DNA of 47,682 nucleotides from an uncultured Bacteroidales bacterium (GCA_903824935.1 CAIJYT010000169.1:1-47682); one strand, 5' to 3'; counted from the stretch's first letter, positions 23,215 to 32,260 are shown. The notes: generated by a model not told the origin, from the letters alone. Numbers and translations: made by a program.

Positions 23215-24450
23215 TTACTCGGGCAGGACTACAGGAAAATGATATTTAAACTCAGGATAGTCCGGTTTTTCAAGGATATTTGTGAGAAAATCAGCGTAGG
23301 CGTCGGTAAAAGAGAAGCTATTTATGTCGTAGTATTCATCCGACAGCGGCTTATTGCCTACATCACCCATATCAATGGCACCAGTATTGAATTCTTCGAG
23401 CTCAACAAAAGGCACAATGCGTTTCATAACAGGCATCTGACCGTAATCCTCGCGAAGCAGCATGTCAACGACCTTATCGGCAAGGGTTGCAGTTAGCCTG
23501 CGGTCGTAATGCCTGCAGTGCCCCGACCTGGGATAGTAACCAGAGATCTGTGCCCTGGCTTCTATGCCGAGCTTTGCAGAAATTTCAGTGGCAACAACAC
23601 CGCTCACGCCTCCGAACCTGGGATGGCCGTATTCATCAAGCTCAGAAGAAGCGTAAACGACATCCACCTTGCCCGTTTTATCATTATACCAGCGCAGGCC
23701 TTCAGAAACGGGGATCACTATACATTTCTTTCGTGAACTCATGAAGGTCTCCTTTACTTTTTCAAGGAAGACCTCCTTGCGTTCCTTGGTAATATCGAAT
23801 TCGGGGATCAGGCCTAGCTGGGCGCCCCCGAAAGTAGCCGTTCCTGTAAGCCAGCCTGCATCGCGCCCCATGACTTCAAGTACGAGGATGCGTGAATGCG
23901 ATTCGGCTGTGGTCTTCAGTTTGGAGGTAAGCTCCATCATGGCAGTTGCTGCCGAAGGAAATCCCGGGCAGAGCACAGCTTCAATATCTTTTCCTTTATA
24001 ACGGTGGATGGTGCGGGTGCGTAAGTCATTGTCGATGGTTTTAGGAAACCCGATAACAGGGATGCCTTCAGTCACGAACAACCTCTTCGCCGCCCCGTTG
24101 GTATCGTCTCCTCCTATGGTCACCAGGACGTCTATCTTATAGCGCTCAAAATTCCTGAGTACCTGCGGGACCCGGCTTTCGGGATTCTTTTTCGAAGGAA
24201 AAGGATTCGTGCGGCTTGACCGCAGGGCTGTACCACCGTAATATCCGTCGTAAGGCTGGTTGGTGAGGTCAACAATATCGCCTTCGCCAAGCAGGCCTTT
24301 CCAGCCGTTCAACACTCCGTATACTTTAAAGCCCAGCAGCGACGCCCTGTTGCGGATTGCCTCAATACTTGAATTGATGGCCGGAGTATCGCCCCCGCCC
24401 GAAAGGATAGCCAGCGTTTTTCCTTTAAAAATCTTACTCTCAAGTTTCAT
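23215..24450 (-). CDS. Phosphofructokinase with pyrophosphate-type active site
   Basis: Interconverts fructose 6-phosphate and fructose 1,6-bisphosphate. It has 411 residues with LSGGGDTPAIN at 16-26, TIGGDDTNGA with GGDD at 113-116, PKTIDNDL at 136-143, and LEVMGRDAGWLTG near 197. In ATP enzymes the equivalent motifs are GGDG and PGTIDND; the Asp and Lys seen here are the established signature of PPi-dependent enzymes, which work reversibly. The phosphoryl donor is therefore predicted to be pyrophosphate. ATG 24450 follows a TAGTTTTG element, so the gene probably has its own promoter although it lies 85 bases after the dehydrogenase. Confidence 0.92.
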   Translation of the reverse strand: MKLESKIFKGKTLAILSGGGDTPAINSSIEAIRNRASLLGFKVYGVLNGWKGLLGEGDIVDLTNQPYDGYYGGTALRSSRTNPFPSKKNPESRVPQVLRNFERYKIDVLVTIGGDDTNGAAKRLFVTEGIPVIGFPKTIDNDLRTRTIHRYKGKDIEAVLCPGFPSAATAMMELTSKLKTTAESHSRILVLEVMGRDAGWLTGTATFGGAQLGLIPEFDITKERKEVFLEKVKETFMSSRKKCIVIPVSEGLRWYNDKTGKVDVVYASSELDEYGHPRFGGVSGVVATEISAKLGIEARAQISGYYPRSGHCRHYDRRLTATLADKVVDMLLREDYGQMPVMKRIVPFVELEEFNTGAIDMGDVGNKPLSDEYYDINSFSFTDAYADFLTNILEKPDYPEFKYHFPVVLPE

Positions 24451-24473
24451 CAGAAGGTTGATTATATTTTTTG

Positions 24474-24481
24474 CAAAACTA
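24474..24481 (-). promoter_or_regulatory. Bacteroidetes -7 promoter element for phosphofructokinase
   Basis: It reads TAGTTTTG on the minus strand, ending 23 bases before the ATG at 24450. Confidence 0.5.
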
Positions 24482-24535
24482 CGGAAAATCGGGAAGGTAC
24501 GGCGTGATGAAAATCGTAACGTTCTTCTTCACGAC

Positions 24536-25474
24536 CTAACGGTTTACGTTCACGATCTTCTCCACAAGCACCTTCGCCAGCCTGACATTCGACTCGACGG
24601 TCCAGCCTGCAATATGAGGGGTAAGCACCACATTGTCAGCCTCAAGCAGATATTTCAGATCAGGAGGGACATCGTTTGAAAGGGCTTCAAACGAGCTGTC
24701 TTCGAATTCAAGCACGTCAAGGGCAGCGCCCCTCACCCGGCCCGATTTCAATGCAGCTACCAGGGCGGAGGTTTTGACCACCTGCCCCCTGGAAGTGTTG
24801 ACCAGGAAAATATTCTTTCTGAACCGCTTAAGGAAATTCTCATCGGCCAGGTAATGAGTCTCTTCAGTCAGGGGCACATGAAGACTCACAATGTCGGCTG
24901 TTTCGCATAATTCGTCCATGGTGGATTCACCCGCGTACTCATCCGCATACGCAGATTTATATTTATCGTAGGCTATAACCCTGGCTTCGAAGCCTTTAAG
25001 TCTTTGAGCAAAGCCCCTGCCCATGTTACCATAGCCGATGATGCCAATGGCTTTACCTTTGATCTCGATTCCGCGGTTACTTTCCCTGGCCCAGATACCC
25101 TCACGTACATCCCTGTTTGCCAGGCAGATACGATTCATTAATGCAAGAAGCATCCCCAGGGTATGTTCACCCACAGCGTCGCGGTTGCCTTCAGGGGAGT
25201 TGAGGCAGCGAATGCCCCGGCTTTCGGCATAAGCCACGTCGATATTTTCGAGCCCCGATCCCACCCGAGCTATGAATTTCAGTTTTATCGCCTTGTCAAT
25301 GAATGTTTTATCTATTTTTATTTTACTGCGGATGATAACCCCCGTATATTCCGAAGCGATGTTGCTGTAGTCAATGGCTGTATATTTCGGAAATTCCTCA
25401 CATAAGAATCCCATTGCTGTCAACTCCTCCCTGATCAGAGGATGAACCGTATCGATGAATAGTACTTTTTGCAT
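24536..25474 (-). CDS. D-2-hydroxyacid dehydrogenase, phosphoglycerate dehydrogenase-like (short)
   Basis: NAD-dependent dehydrogenase of 312 residues. Seen: IARVGSGLENIDV near residue 90, Rossmann motif IGIIGYGNMGRGFA near 145, catalytic-region blocks NTSRGQVV (Arg) and LTPHIAGWT (His), with ALDVLEFED between them. It is shorter than full SerA proteins because it lacks a C-terminal ACT domain. 3-Phosphoglycerate dehydrogenase is the best guess from similarity to Bacteroidetes SerA-like proteins, but glyoxylate/hydroxypyruvate or other 2-hydroxyacids are possible. No serC or serB is nearby to decide. Confidence 0.88.
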   Translation of the reverse strand: MQKVLFIDTVHPLIREELTAMGFLCEEFPKYTAIDYSNIASEYTGVIIRSKIKIDKTFIDKAIKLKFIARVGSGLENIDVAYAESRGIRCLNSPEGNRDAVGEHTLGMLLALMNRICLANRDVREGIWARESNRGIEIKGKAIGIIGYGNMGRGFAQRLKGFEARVIAYDKYKSAYADEYAGESTMDELCETADIVSLHVPLTEETHYLADENFLKRFRKNIFLVNTSRGQVVKTSALVAALKSGRVRGAALDVLEFEDSSFEALSNDVPPDLKYLLEADNVVLTPHIAGWTVESNVRLAKVLVEKIVNVNR

Positions 25475-25501
25475 TTGCGAAATTTAGTAAAAATAATCGT
25501 A

Positions 25502-25720
25502 CGCAACTCACATCGCACAAGCCGCATCAGGTGAAAGGAGCTTGTAAAATGCTAGCGGAGCCTATCATCATGTCGCTCCGACACACCGTAGCGGCGGTGT
25601 GATGTGAGAGCGTAAGTGCTGCCACCGCAGCGGCGGTGTGTTACTGCAAGCGAATAGCGGCGATGTAAAGAGCCTCGCAGACCGCGGCGGTGTGACGTGA
25701 GCGCGATGTAAAGCGTTGCA
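25502..25720. repeat. Intergenic repeat element, copy R
   Basis: This fills most of the 317-base gap between the dehydrogenase and exporter genes, which holds no gene. 25503-25612 aligns without gaps to the reverse complement of 7570-7679. Further GCGGCGGTGTG-type units occur near 25590, 25631 and 25685, corresponding to the a-module of copy L. The 37-base module is present once only. Confidence 0.85.
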
Positions 25721-25744
25721 AAATCACCAATGATTTGCCTGAAA

Positions 25745-25776
25745 TTGAAGAAATAGTGCAGATTTTCGTACTTTCG
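25745..25776 (+). promoter_or_regulatory. Probable promoter of the exporter gene
   Basis: TTG at 25745-25747, a 21-base spacer, then TACTTTCG at 25769-25776, one base off TAnnTTTG. It ends 15 bases before the ATG at 25792. Confidence 0.4.
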
Positions 25777-25791
25777 CAGTTTCGAAATACT

Positions 25792-28149
25792 ATGTGGAAT
25801 TTTCTCGTAAGGTTCATCCTCAGGAACCGGATCATCATCCTGGTTACCATCGCAGTATGCACGGCATTCATGGCCTGGAAAGCCACCGACGTACAGATAC
25901 AGTACAAGAACGCCAGCATACTCCCCGCAACTGATACCACCATCAAAGTTTACCAGAAATTCATCTCGCAGTTCGGTGAAGACGGCACTGTAATGTTTAT
26001 CGGCATTATAGACCCGGGGATGTTCCAGCTTAAAAACTTCAATGCAGTATTCGAGTTAAGCGATTCGCTGAGCAAGATCAAAGGAGTTGAAGGGGTTGTA
26101 TCGGTAACAAGGATCTTCAACCTTGTCAAAAACGATTCTTTGCGCAAGTTCGTGTTCGTGCCTATCTCTCCTAAAAAGGCCACGTCACAGACTGAACTCG
26201 ATTCAATACGAAACCTCATCCTTTCTTTACCTTTTTACGACGGACTGGTTTTCAACAAAAACACTTCGGCTTACCTGTTTGCGCTTACCCTCGATAAAAC
26301 CCTGATCCATTCCAAATCCAGGCTGGCACTGGTGAATCAGATCAAAGCCAAAGTCGAGAATTTCAGCCGGGCAAACAATATAGAACCTCATTATTCGGGT
26401 TTGCCGTATATACAGACCCTGATCGCAAAAAAGCTGCAGGACGAGATGAAACTGTTCGTCGTGCTTACGCTTCTGATCGCGGCTTTCTTCCTTTTCATTT
26501 TCTTCAGATCGTTCAAGGCGGTGATCTTCCCTATGCTGGTGATCATCATCTCTGTGACCTGGGCCCTGGGGTTTATGGGGCTATTTGCTTACAAGATCAC
26601 CATGCTTACGGCTATCATCCCTCCCCTGCTCATAGTGATAGGCGTTGAGAACTGCATCTTTATCCTGAACAAATATCATTACGAATTCTCGCATCACGGC
26701 AACCAGGCGAAAGCCCTGTCGAGGGTCATCCAGAGGATTGGCATGGCGAACCTGCTCACCAACGCAGCCACTGCCGCGGGGTTTGCGGCATTCACCATCA
26801 CCCAAAATAAACTACTGGTCGAATTCGGAACCATCGCAGCTATCAACATCATGGTGGTTTATGCTCTTTCGCTCACCCTGGTGCCTATTATTTTCAGCTT
26901 CCTTCCTGCTCCCGAAAGCAAGCATGTTAAGCATATCGAGGCCAGCCTTGCCCAGAAGCTGATCGACAAAGCCGTTTTCTGGGTGACCAATTACAGGACC
27001 TATATTTATATCGCCATGGGGGTTTGCGTGGTCTTCGGCGTAGTTGGAGCCAGCCTGCTGCATACCTCGGGTACCATAGTCGACGACATCTCCAAAAAAG
27101 ACCCTATCTATAAAGACCTGCTGTTCTTTGAGAAGAATTTCAACGGCATCATGCCCCTCGAGATATCCATAGACACAAAAAAGAAAAAAGGAGTGCTGCA
27201 GCTGTCGACATTGAAAAAAATCGACAGGCTCCAGGATACGCTTGCGAAGTACTGTGAACTGTCGAAACCCCTTTCGGTGGTGGAAGTCATAAAGACTGCA
27301 AAGCAGGCATTTTACGGGGGAGACCCGAAGTTCTATTCACTGCCGAACTCCAATGAGATTGCTTTCATGGCTGATTACATTCCCGACATGAAGCCTAAAA
27401 AACGGAACCTCCTCAAGAATTTTATCGACAGCAATTACCAGATCACCAGGGTGAGCGTGCAGATGGCCAATGTGGGGACGAAAAAGATAGACAGCATACA
27501 AAGGAACCTGAAGCCCAAGATCGACAGCATTTTCAACCCTGCAAAATATACAGTGAATGTCACAGGCACTTCGGTGGTATTCCTCAAAGGGACCAACTTC
27601 CTGATCAGGAACCTCTGGGAGAGCATAGCTTTGGCCATAGTTATCATAGCTGCCATACTTGCCTTTTTGTTCACTTCCTGGAGGATGATACTTATCTCGC
27701 TGATCCCGAATATCATACCGCAGCTGATGACCGCGGCCCTGATGGGATTTACAGGAATACCCATCAAGCCTTCGACCATTCTTATCTTCAGCATTGCTTT
27801 AGGAATCTCGGTGGATAACTCTATACAGTTCCTCTCGCGCTACCGGCTTCAGTTAAAGCACTCTAACCACAACATCCCCTACTCTGTTATCTCGGCCCTG
27901 AAAGAAACAGGGTACAGCATGATCTATTCATCAACGGTGCTGTTCTTCGGCTTCGGGGTGTTCATACTTTCGACTTTCGGCGGCACCCAGGCACTGGGCT
28001 TTTTGGTCTCGATCACGCTTCTCGTTGCCGGACTGCTTAATATGTTCGTCCTGCCGTCGATGTTGCTGACCCTCGACAAATGGAGCACGACCAAGGCGTT
28101 TGAGGAACCACTATTGGAGATATACGAGGATGAGGTTGGTGAAAGGTAA
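25792..28149 (+). CDS. MMPL/RND-superfamily exporter
   Basis: A 785-residue inner-membrane protein. One membrane helix near the N-terminus is followed by a periplasmic loop, then five to six helices (about 210-420, including VVLTLLIAAFFLFIFFRSF), a second helix plus large loop (about 425-630), and a last helix bundle to about residue 765. This duplicated layout is typical of RND/MMPL proteins, including the sterol-sensing-like repeats. Lipid or hydrophobic cargo is likely from the family; the actual substrate is unknown, and no membrane-fusion or outer-membrane partner is adjacent. I use ATG 25792 (MWNFLVRF), because the frame upstream has only a TTG and lies in the promoter. Confidence 0.88.
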   Translation: MWNFLVRFILRNRIIILVTIAVCTAFMAWKATDVQIQYKNASILPATDTTIKVYQKFISQFGEDGTVMFIGIIDPGMFQLKNFNAVFELSDSLSKIKGVEGVVSVTRIFNLVKNDSLRKFVFVPISPKKATSQTELDSIRNLILSLPFYDGLVFNKNTSAYLFALTLDKTLIHSKSRLALVNQIKAKVENFSRANNIEPHYSGLPYIQTLIAKKLQDEMKLFVVLTLLIAAFFLFIFFRSFKAVIFPMLVIIISVTWALGFMGLFAYKITMLTAIIPPLLIVIGVENCIFILNKYHYEFSHHGNQAKALSRVIQRIGMANLLTNAATAAGFAAFTITQNKLLVEFGTIAAINIMVVYALSLTLVPIIFSFLPAPESKHVKHIEASLAQKLIDKAVFWVTNYRTYIYIAMGVCVVFGVVGASLLHTSGTIVDDISKKDPIYKDLLFFEKNFNGIMPLEISIDTKKKKGVLQLSTLKKIDRLQDTLAKYCELSKPLSVVEVIKTAKQAFYGGDPKFYSLPNSNEIAFMADYIPDMKPKKRNLLKNFIDSNYQITRVSVQMANVGTKKIDSIQRNLKPKIDSIFNPAKYTVNVTGTSVVFLKGTNFLIRNLWESIALAIVIIAAILAFLFTSWRMILISLIPNIIPQLMTAALMGFTGIPIKPSTILIFSIALGISVDNSIQFLSRYRLQLKHSNHNIPYSVISALKETGYSMIYSSTVLFFGFGVFILSTFGGTQALGFLVSITLLVAGLLNMFVLPSMLLTLDKWSTTKAFEEPLLEIYEDEVGER

Positions 28150-28193
28150 CTGGGTGACTGGGGGTCTGGGTTACTGGGTTACTGGGTGATTGG
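28147..28193. repeat. 8-base repeat array starting in the exporter stop codon
   Basis: Six octamers TAACTGGG, TGACTGGG, GGTCTGGG, TTACTGGG, TTACTGGG, TGATTGG(-). The first contains the TAA stop. The array fills most of the 63-base gap before rfbA. Confidence 0.85.
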
Positions 28194-28212
28194 TAAATAA
28201 AAAAGTGAAGTT

Positions 28213-29091
28213 ATGAAAGGAATTATTTTAGCGGGGGGAGCGGGGACTCGTCTTCATCCTTTGACCCTGGCGGTAAGCAAGCAGCTGATGCCTGTTTACG
28301 ACAAGCCCATGATCTACTATCCATTGTCGGTGCTGATGATGGCGGGGATTCGGGAAGTTTTGATAATTTCTACTCCTTTCGACCTCCCGAATTTTCCTAA
28401 ACTCCTGGGTGACGGAACTGCCCTCGGAATGTCAATTTCGTATGCCGAACAGGCTGTTCCAAACGGACTGGCCCAGGCATTTGTGATAGGGAAAGATTTT
28501 ATAGGCAATGATGATGTGTCGCTGGTACTGGGCGACAACATTTTCTATGGAAACGGCCTGTCCCAGTTGGTACAGGACAGCATAAAACCCGAAGGCGGGA
28601 TTGTTTTCGCATACCACGTGAATGATCCCGAGCGTTATGGGGTTGTTGAATTTGACGAAAACCACAAAGCGCTTTCGATTGAAGAAAAACCTAAACAGCC
28701 AAAATCGCATTTTGCCGTCCCGGGACTGTATTTTTACAATAATTCAGTGGTTGAAGTCGCCGCGAATATAAAACCAAGCCCAAGGGGTGAATACGAGATC
28801 ACCGATGTAAACCGCTATTACCTTGAACAGGGCCTGCTAAAGGTGGGGGTGCTGAGCCGCGGCATAGCCTGGCTCGATACCGGCACTTTTGAATCTCTGC
28901 TCCAGGCCGCAACCTTCGTTGAAGTGGTCCAGAACAGGCAGGGGCTGAAAATAGGCTGCATTGAAGAGATCGCTTACAGGATGAGGTTCATTGACAGGGA
29001 ACAGCTGACAAAGCTGGCAGAACCTCTGCTGAAAAGCGGTTACGGACAGTATTTATTGAACCTTGACGACCTCCCGGGGTTTTCGAAATAA
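28213..29091 (+). CDS. rfbA: Glucose-1-phosphate thymidylyltransferase
   Basis: Makes dTDP-glucose from glucose 1-phosphate and dTTP, the first step to dTDP-rhamnose and other deoxysugars for surface polysaccharide. It has 292 residues, the family length. Seen: [16 protein letters not shown] at the start, [65 protein letters not shown] and [10 protein letters not shown]. The rfbB, rfbC and rfbD partners are not in the window, so this is an isolated copy. It lies 63 bases after the exporter gene on the same strand and may be co-transcribed. Confidence 0.97.
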   Translation: MKGIILAGGAGTRLHPLTLAVSKQLMPVYDKPMIYYPLSVLMMAGIREVLIISTPFDLPNFPKLLGDGTALGMSISYAEQAVPNGLAQAFVIGKDFIGNDDVSLVLGDNIFYGNGLSQLVQDSIKPEGGIVFAYHVNDPERYGVVEFDENHKALSIEEKPKQPKSHFAVPGLYFYNNSVVEVAANIKPSPRGEYEITDVNRYYLEQGLLKVGVLSRGIAWLDTGTFESLLQAATFVEVVQNRQGLKIGCIEEIAYRMRFIDREQLTKLAEPLLKSGYGQYLLNLDDLPGFSK

Positions 29092-29093
29092 GC

Positions 29094-29167
29094 ATTCACC
29101 GCCTGGCGGGCGCATGCCGGCCCGGCAATGAGCCAGGCGAAATTGCCGGCCCCCGGGGACAGTGAAT
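29094..29167. repeat. GC-rich nested/crossing inverted repeats
   Basis: Three complementary pairs lie in one 74-base segment: ATTCAC (29094-29099) with GTGAAT (29162-29167); CGCCTGGC (29100-29107) with GCCAGGCG (29132-29139); CCGGCAAT (29122-29129) with ATTGCCGG (29142-29149). The second and third cross, so they either compete or form a pseudoknot-like fold. The segment begins three bases after the rfbA stop. Confidence 0.6.
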
Positions 29168-29201
29168 TGACGGCAGCAGATTAAAAAGACACCTCATCCA
29201 C

Positions 29202-30176
29202 ATGTACAAGAAAAAAGAACTGCAGGATATCATTTCAACGGCCTTTCATACGGCTGATTTTCACTCTGCTCCTTCTTCTTTATATGATCCGATAAAATAC
29301 ATGATGGAACTCGGCGGCAAAAGGCTGAGGCCATTGCTCACGCTGATGTCCTGCGACATGTTCGGGGGAAATATCAACGAGGCCCTGGCACCTGCAATGG
29401 GGCTCGAACTATTCCATAATTTCACCCTTCTTCACGACGATATCATGGACCAGGCCCCTCTGAGGAGAGGAAAGGAAACGGTTTTCAAAAAATGGAACAC
29501 CAATTCGGCCATCCTTTCGGGGGATACGCTTTTCGTGATGGCCTATGAGCTGGTCACAAAGACCACCCCTGCCCTGCTCCCCCAGGTGCTCGAACTGTTC
29601 AACGATACGGCCCGCAAGGTTTGCGAAGGACAGCAGTACGATATGGATTATGAATACAGGGGGGATGTGTCGATCGCTGATTACATACTGATGATCAGGC
29701 TGAAGACCGCTGTCCTGATCTCATGCAGCCTCAAACTCGGGGCTATCATAGCAAAGGCCTCCGACAGGGAAGCTGACCTGATCTATGCTTTCGGTGAAAA
29801 CCTGGGGCTGGCATTCCAGCTTCAGGATGATTACCTGGATGTGTTCGGGGAGGAGGATAAATTCGGCAAGGAAATAGGCAACGATATAGTTACCAACAAG
29901 AAAACCTACCTCTACCTTAAGGCGTTTGAACGTGCAGGCGGGAGTTCGCTGGAATTTCTTTCAAAGCATTTCAATGAAAAATCGATACCGGTAAAGGAAA
30001 AAGTAAAAACGATCACCGGTATTTACAGGGAACTTCAGATTGACAGCGTGACCCGTGCACTCATCGATGAGTATTTTGCAAAAGCCCTTTCCATCATCGA
30101 GCAGATCAATATCCCTGCCGATAAAAAGCAGACTTTGCTTGAAATTGCAGGGCAGATGGTGAACCGGGAAAGCTGA
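29202..30176 (+). CDS. Polyprenyl diphosphate synthase (trans-isoprenyl)
   Basis: Condenses isopentenyl diphosphate with allylic diphosphates to make the prenyl chain for quinones or carriers. It has 324 residues. Seen: GGKRLRPLLTLMSCDMFGG, first Asp-rich motif LLHDDIMDQAPLRRGKE, GDTLFVMAYEL, CEGQQYDMDYE, second Asp-rich motif LAFQLQDDYLDVFG, then GKEIGNDIVTNKKTYLYLKA. Product length (geranylgeranyl, octaprenyl or other) cannot be fixed from what I can see. It lies 110 bases after rfbA, with the palindromic segment in between. Confidence 0.94.
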   Translation: MYKKKELQDIISTAFHTADFHSAPSSLYDPIKYMMELGGKRLRPLLTLMSCDMFGGNINEALAPAMGLELFHNFTLLHDDIMDQAPLRRGKETVFKKWNTNSAILSGDTLFVMAYELVTKTTPALLPQVLELFNDTARKVCEGQQYDMDYEYRGDVSIADYILMIRLKTAVLISCSLKLGAIIAKASDREADLIYAFGENLGLAFQLQDDYLDVFGEEDKFGKEIGNDIVTNKKTYLYLKAFERAGGSSLEFLSKHFNEKSIPVKEKVKTITGIYRELQIDSVTRALIDEYFAKALSIIEQINIPADKKQTLLEIAGQMVNRES

Positions 30177-30178
30177 TC

Positions 30179-30240
30179 AAAGCCTGAGGCCTGAGCCAGG
30201 GGGTTGTTGGTGCAAAGCCGGAGGCCTGAGCCGGGGGGTT
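30179..30240. repeat. Two direct 27-base repeats
   Basis: 30179-30205 and 30214-30240 share AAAGCC, GAGGCCTGAGCC and GGGGGTT with two mismatches; period 35. They start two bases after the stop of the prenyl synthase and fill the gap to the convergent ABC-F gene. Confidence 0.75.
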
Positions 30241-30248
30241 AACGGTAC

Positions 30249-32186
30249 TCAAAGCAGTTTCTCCAGCTCGTTATGCAGGTGCTCCCATTGATGCATCCCG
30301 GCCGCCAGTTTTGATTTCATTGCCTCGTATTCCCTGTAAAGTGAACCATCTTTAATCCTGGCCTCATGCCTGTGGGGCTCAGCAAGCATGCCCTCGAGGA
30401 CTTTTACTGAACTCTCGAGCTTTTCTATCTCATTTTCAGAGCGTTCTATCTGGTTCCGAATCCTTCGCAGGTCACGCTCGGATTCCTTCTTTTTTTCGTA
30501 AATGACCTTGCTGGCCGAAACATTTTCGGGTTGGCTGTCTTTGGGGCCCGCAGCATTGCGTTCAAGATCGGAAAGCTCCCGTATTTTCCTCTGGTCGAGG
30601 TAATCATAAATATCACCGATATACTCCCTTATCCCGCCTTCCCTGAATTCAAACACCCTGTTGGTAAGGCCCTGCAGAAAGTCGCGGTCATGCGATACAA
30701 TGATGAGGGTTCCGTTGTATTGTAAAAGGGCGCTTTTAAGTATGTCCTTCGAGCGCATGTCGAGGTGGTTGGTGGGCTCATCAAGGATCAGCAGGTTGGC
30801 AGGTGTGAGCAGGAGTTTTGCGATGGACAGCCTCGAGCGTTCGCCCCCGCTGAGCACTTTCACTTTCTTTTCGATATCATCGCCGCTGAAAAGGAAACCT
30901 CCGAGTATGCCCTTGAGCCTCGGCCTGATGTCGCCCTGGGCGATCTCATCTATCGTCTTAAAAACAGTGAGATCGGGGTTGAGATGCTCGGCCTGGTCCT
31001 GGGCGTAATATCCTGTAACAACGTTATGGCCGATTTTAAGTTCACCCTCATATTCGAGGACCCCGGCAATGATCTTCGAAAGGGTGGTCTTGCCTTCACC
31101 ATTGCGTCCCACGAAGGCTACGCGGTCGCCTTTGATCACCGAGAATTCCAGCGAGTGCAGCACCCTGCGCTGGGGATAGTCCTTAATAATGCCTTTGCCT
31201 TCAAGCACAATCTTGCCCGAATGGGGTGCCGGGGGGAAACGGAAGTGAATTGAAGACTCATCGGTGCCTTCAACTTCAACCACATCCATCTTCTCCAGCA
31301 TTTTGATCCTTGACTGCACCTGCTTTGACTTGGTGTTCTTGTACCTGAACCTCTCGATAAAACGTTCAACCTGGCGGATCTGCCTCTGCTGGTTCTCCCT
31401 GGTGGCGAGCTGGCTTTCGATGCGTTCTTCCCTCATTTCCACATAGCCCGAGTAATTGGCCTTGAAATCATAGATCTTGCCCATCGTAATTTCGATGGTT
31501 CGTGTAGTCACATTATCCAAAAAGGCCCTGTCGTGCGATACCAGGATGACAGCCCCGCGGTACTGGACCAGAAAATTTTCAAGCCATTGTATGGCTTCAA
31601 TATCAAGGTGGTTGGTAGGCTCATCCAGCAGGATAAGGTCGGGTTGGCGAAGCAGTATCTTGGCAATCTCAACCCTCATCTGCCATCCGCTGCTGAATTC
31701 GCTCATCCGGCGTTCGAAATCGCTTCGGGCAAAACCGAGCCCTATCAGTACTTTTTCAACATCGGCATGCACCGAGCTGCCTCCTATGAGATGGTAGCGT
31801 TCGTAGATATCACTCTGCCTCCTGAGCAGCTTATGGTATTCATCGGATTCGAAGTCGGTGCGCGAGTGAATCTCCAGTTCAAGGATCTTTATCTGCTTCT
31901 CCATTTCAACGATCTCCGAAAAGGCCATGGATGCTTCGGCAATGACCGACTGCCTGCTTTGCACTTCCATTTCCTGGGGAAGGTAACCTATGGTCTGTCC
32001 TTCGGGTACCACCATTTCGCCTTCATCGGCCTTATGTATACCGTTGATTATTTTAAGCAGTGTGGATTTCCCTGCACCATTCTTCCCGACCAGGCCTATA
32101 CGGTCCTTGTCGTTAATGATGAAGGAAACATGGTCAAAAAGGGGTTCCCCGCCGAACTGCACCGAGATGTTTGAAACTGAAACCAT
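30249..32186 (-). CDS. ABC-F family ATPase
   Basis: A soluble 645-residue protein with two ABC domains and no membrane part. ABC-F proteins act on ribosomes (translation factors such as EttA/Uup, or antibiotic resistance). Domain 1 has Walker A GKNGAGKST, signature FSSGWQMR and LILLDEPTNHLD; a charged linker (about 240-320) carries RFRYKNTKSKQVQSR; domain 2 has GRNGEGKTT, LSGGERSRLS and a second LDEPTNHLD. The Lys/Glu-rich C-terminal coiled coil (about 530-645) resembles Uup-type tails. I use ATG 32186 (MVSVSNISVQFGG), because an in-frame ATG seven codons upstream lies upstream of the promoter -7 element. Confidence 0.94.
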   Translation of the reverse strand: MVSVSNISVQFGGEPLFDHVSFIINDKDRIGLVGKNGAGKSTLLKIINGIHKADEGEMVVPEGQTIGYLPQEMEVQSRQSVIAEASMAFSEIVEMEKQIKILELEIHSRTDFESDEYHKLLRRQSDIYERYHLIGGSSVHADVEKVLIGLGFARSDFERRMSEFSSGWQMRVEIAKILLRQPDLILLDEPTNHLDIEAIQWLENFLVQYRGAVILVSHDRAFLDNVTTRTIEITMGKIYDFKANYSGYVEMREERIESQLATRENQQRQIRQVERFIERFRYKNTKSKQVQSRIKMLEKMDVVEVEGTDESSIHFRFPPAPHSGKIVLEGKGIIKDYPQRRVLHSLEFSVIKGDRVAFVGRNGEGKTTLSKIIAGVLEYEGELKIGHNVVTGYYAQDQAEHLNPDLTVFKTIDEIAQGDIRPRLKGILGGFLFSGDDIEKKVKVLSGGERSRLSIAKLLLTPANLLILDEPTNHLDMRSKDILKSALLQYNGTLIIVSHDRDFLQGLTNRVFEFREGGIREYIGDIYDYLDQRKIRELSDLERNAAGPKDSQPENVSASKVIYEKKKESERDLRRIRNQIERSENEIEKLESSVKVLEGMLAEPHRHEARIKDGSLYREYEAMKSKLAAGMHQWEHLHNELEKLL

Positions 32187-32194
32187 AGGAGCGG

Positions 32195-32202
32195 CAAAGA
32201 TA
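32195..32202 (-). promoter_or_regulatory. Bacteroidetes -7 promoter element for the ABC-F gene
   Basis: It reads TATCTTTG on the minus strand, eight bases before ATG 32186, predicting a leader of a few bases. It lies just past the terminator of the preceding gene. Confidence 0.6.
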
Positions 32203-32207
32203 GGCAT

Positions 32208-32238
32208 AAAAAAAGAGGCCGGCTAAAAAGCCGGCCTC
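32208..32238 (-). terminator. Intrinsic terminator of the 1821-residue secreted protein gene
   Basis: A perfect 9-base-pair stem GAGGCCGGC/GCCGGCCTC (32215-32223, 32230-32238) followed on the minus strand by seven T. It lies 22 bases after the stop codon. Confidence 0.92.
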
Positions 32239-32260
32239 CCATGATATATCTAATTAAAGA

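Noticed and set aside
32187-32207. Upstream ATG of the ABC-F gene (seven extra codons)
   Set aside because: The -7 element TATCTTTG lies between this ATG and the accepted start, so the codons would not be transcribed.
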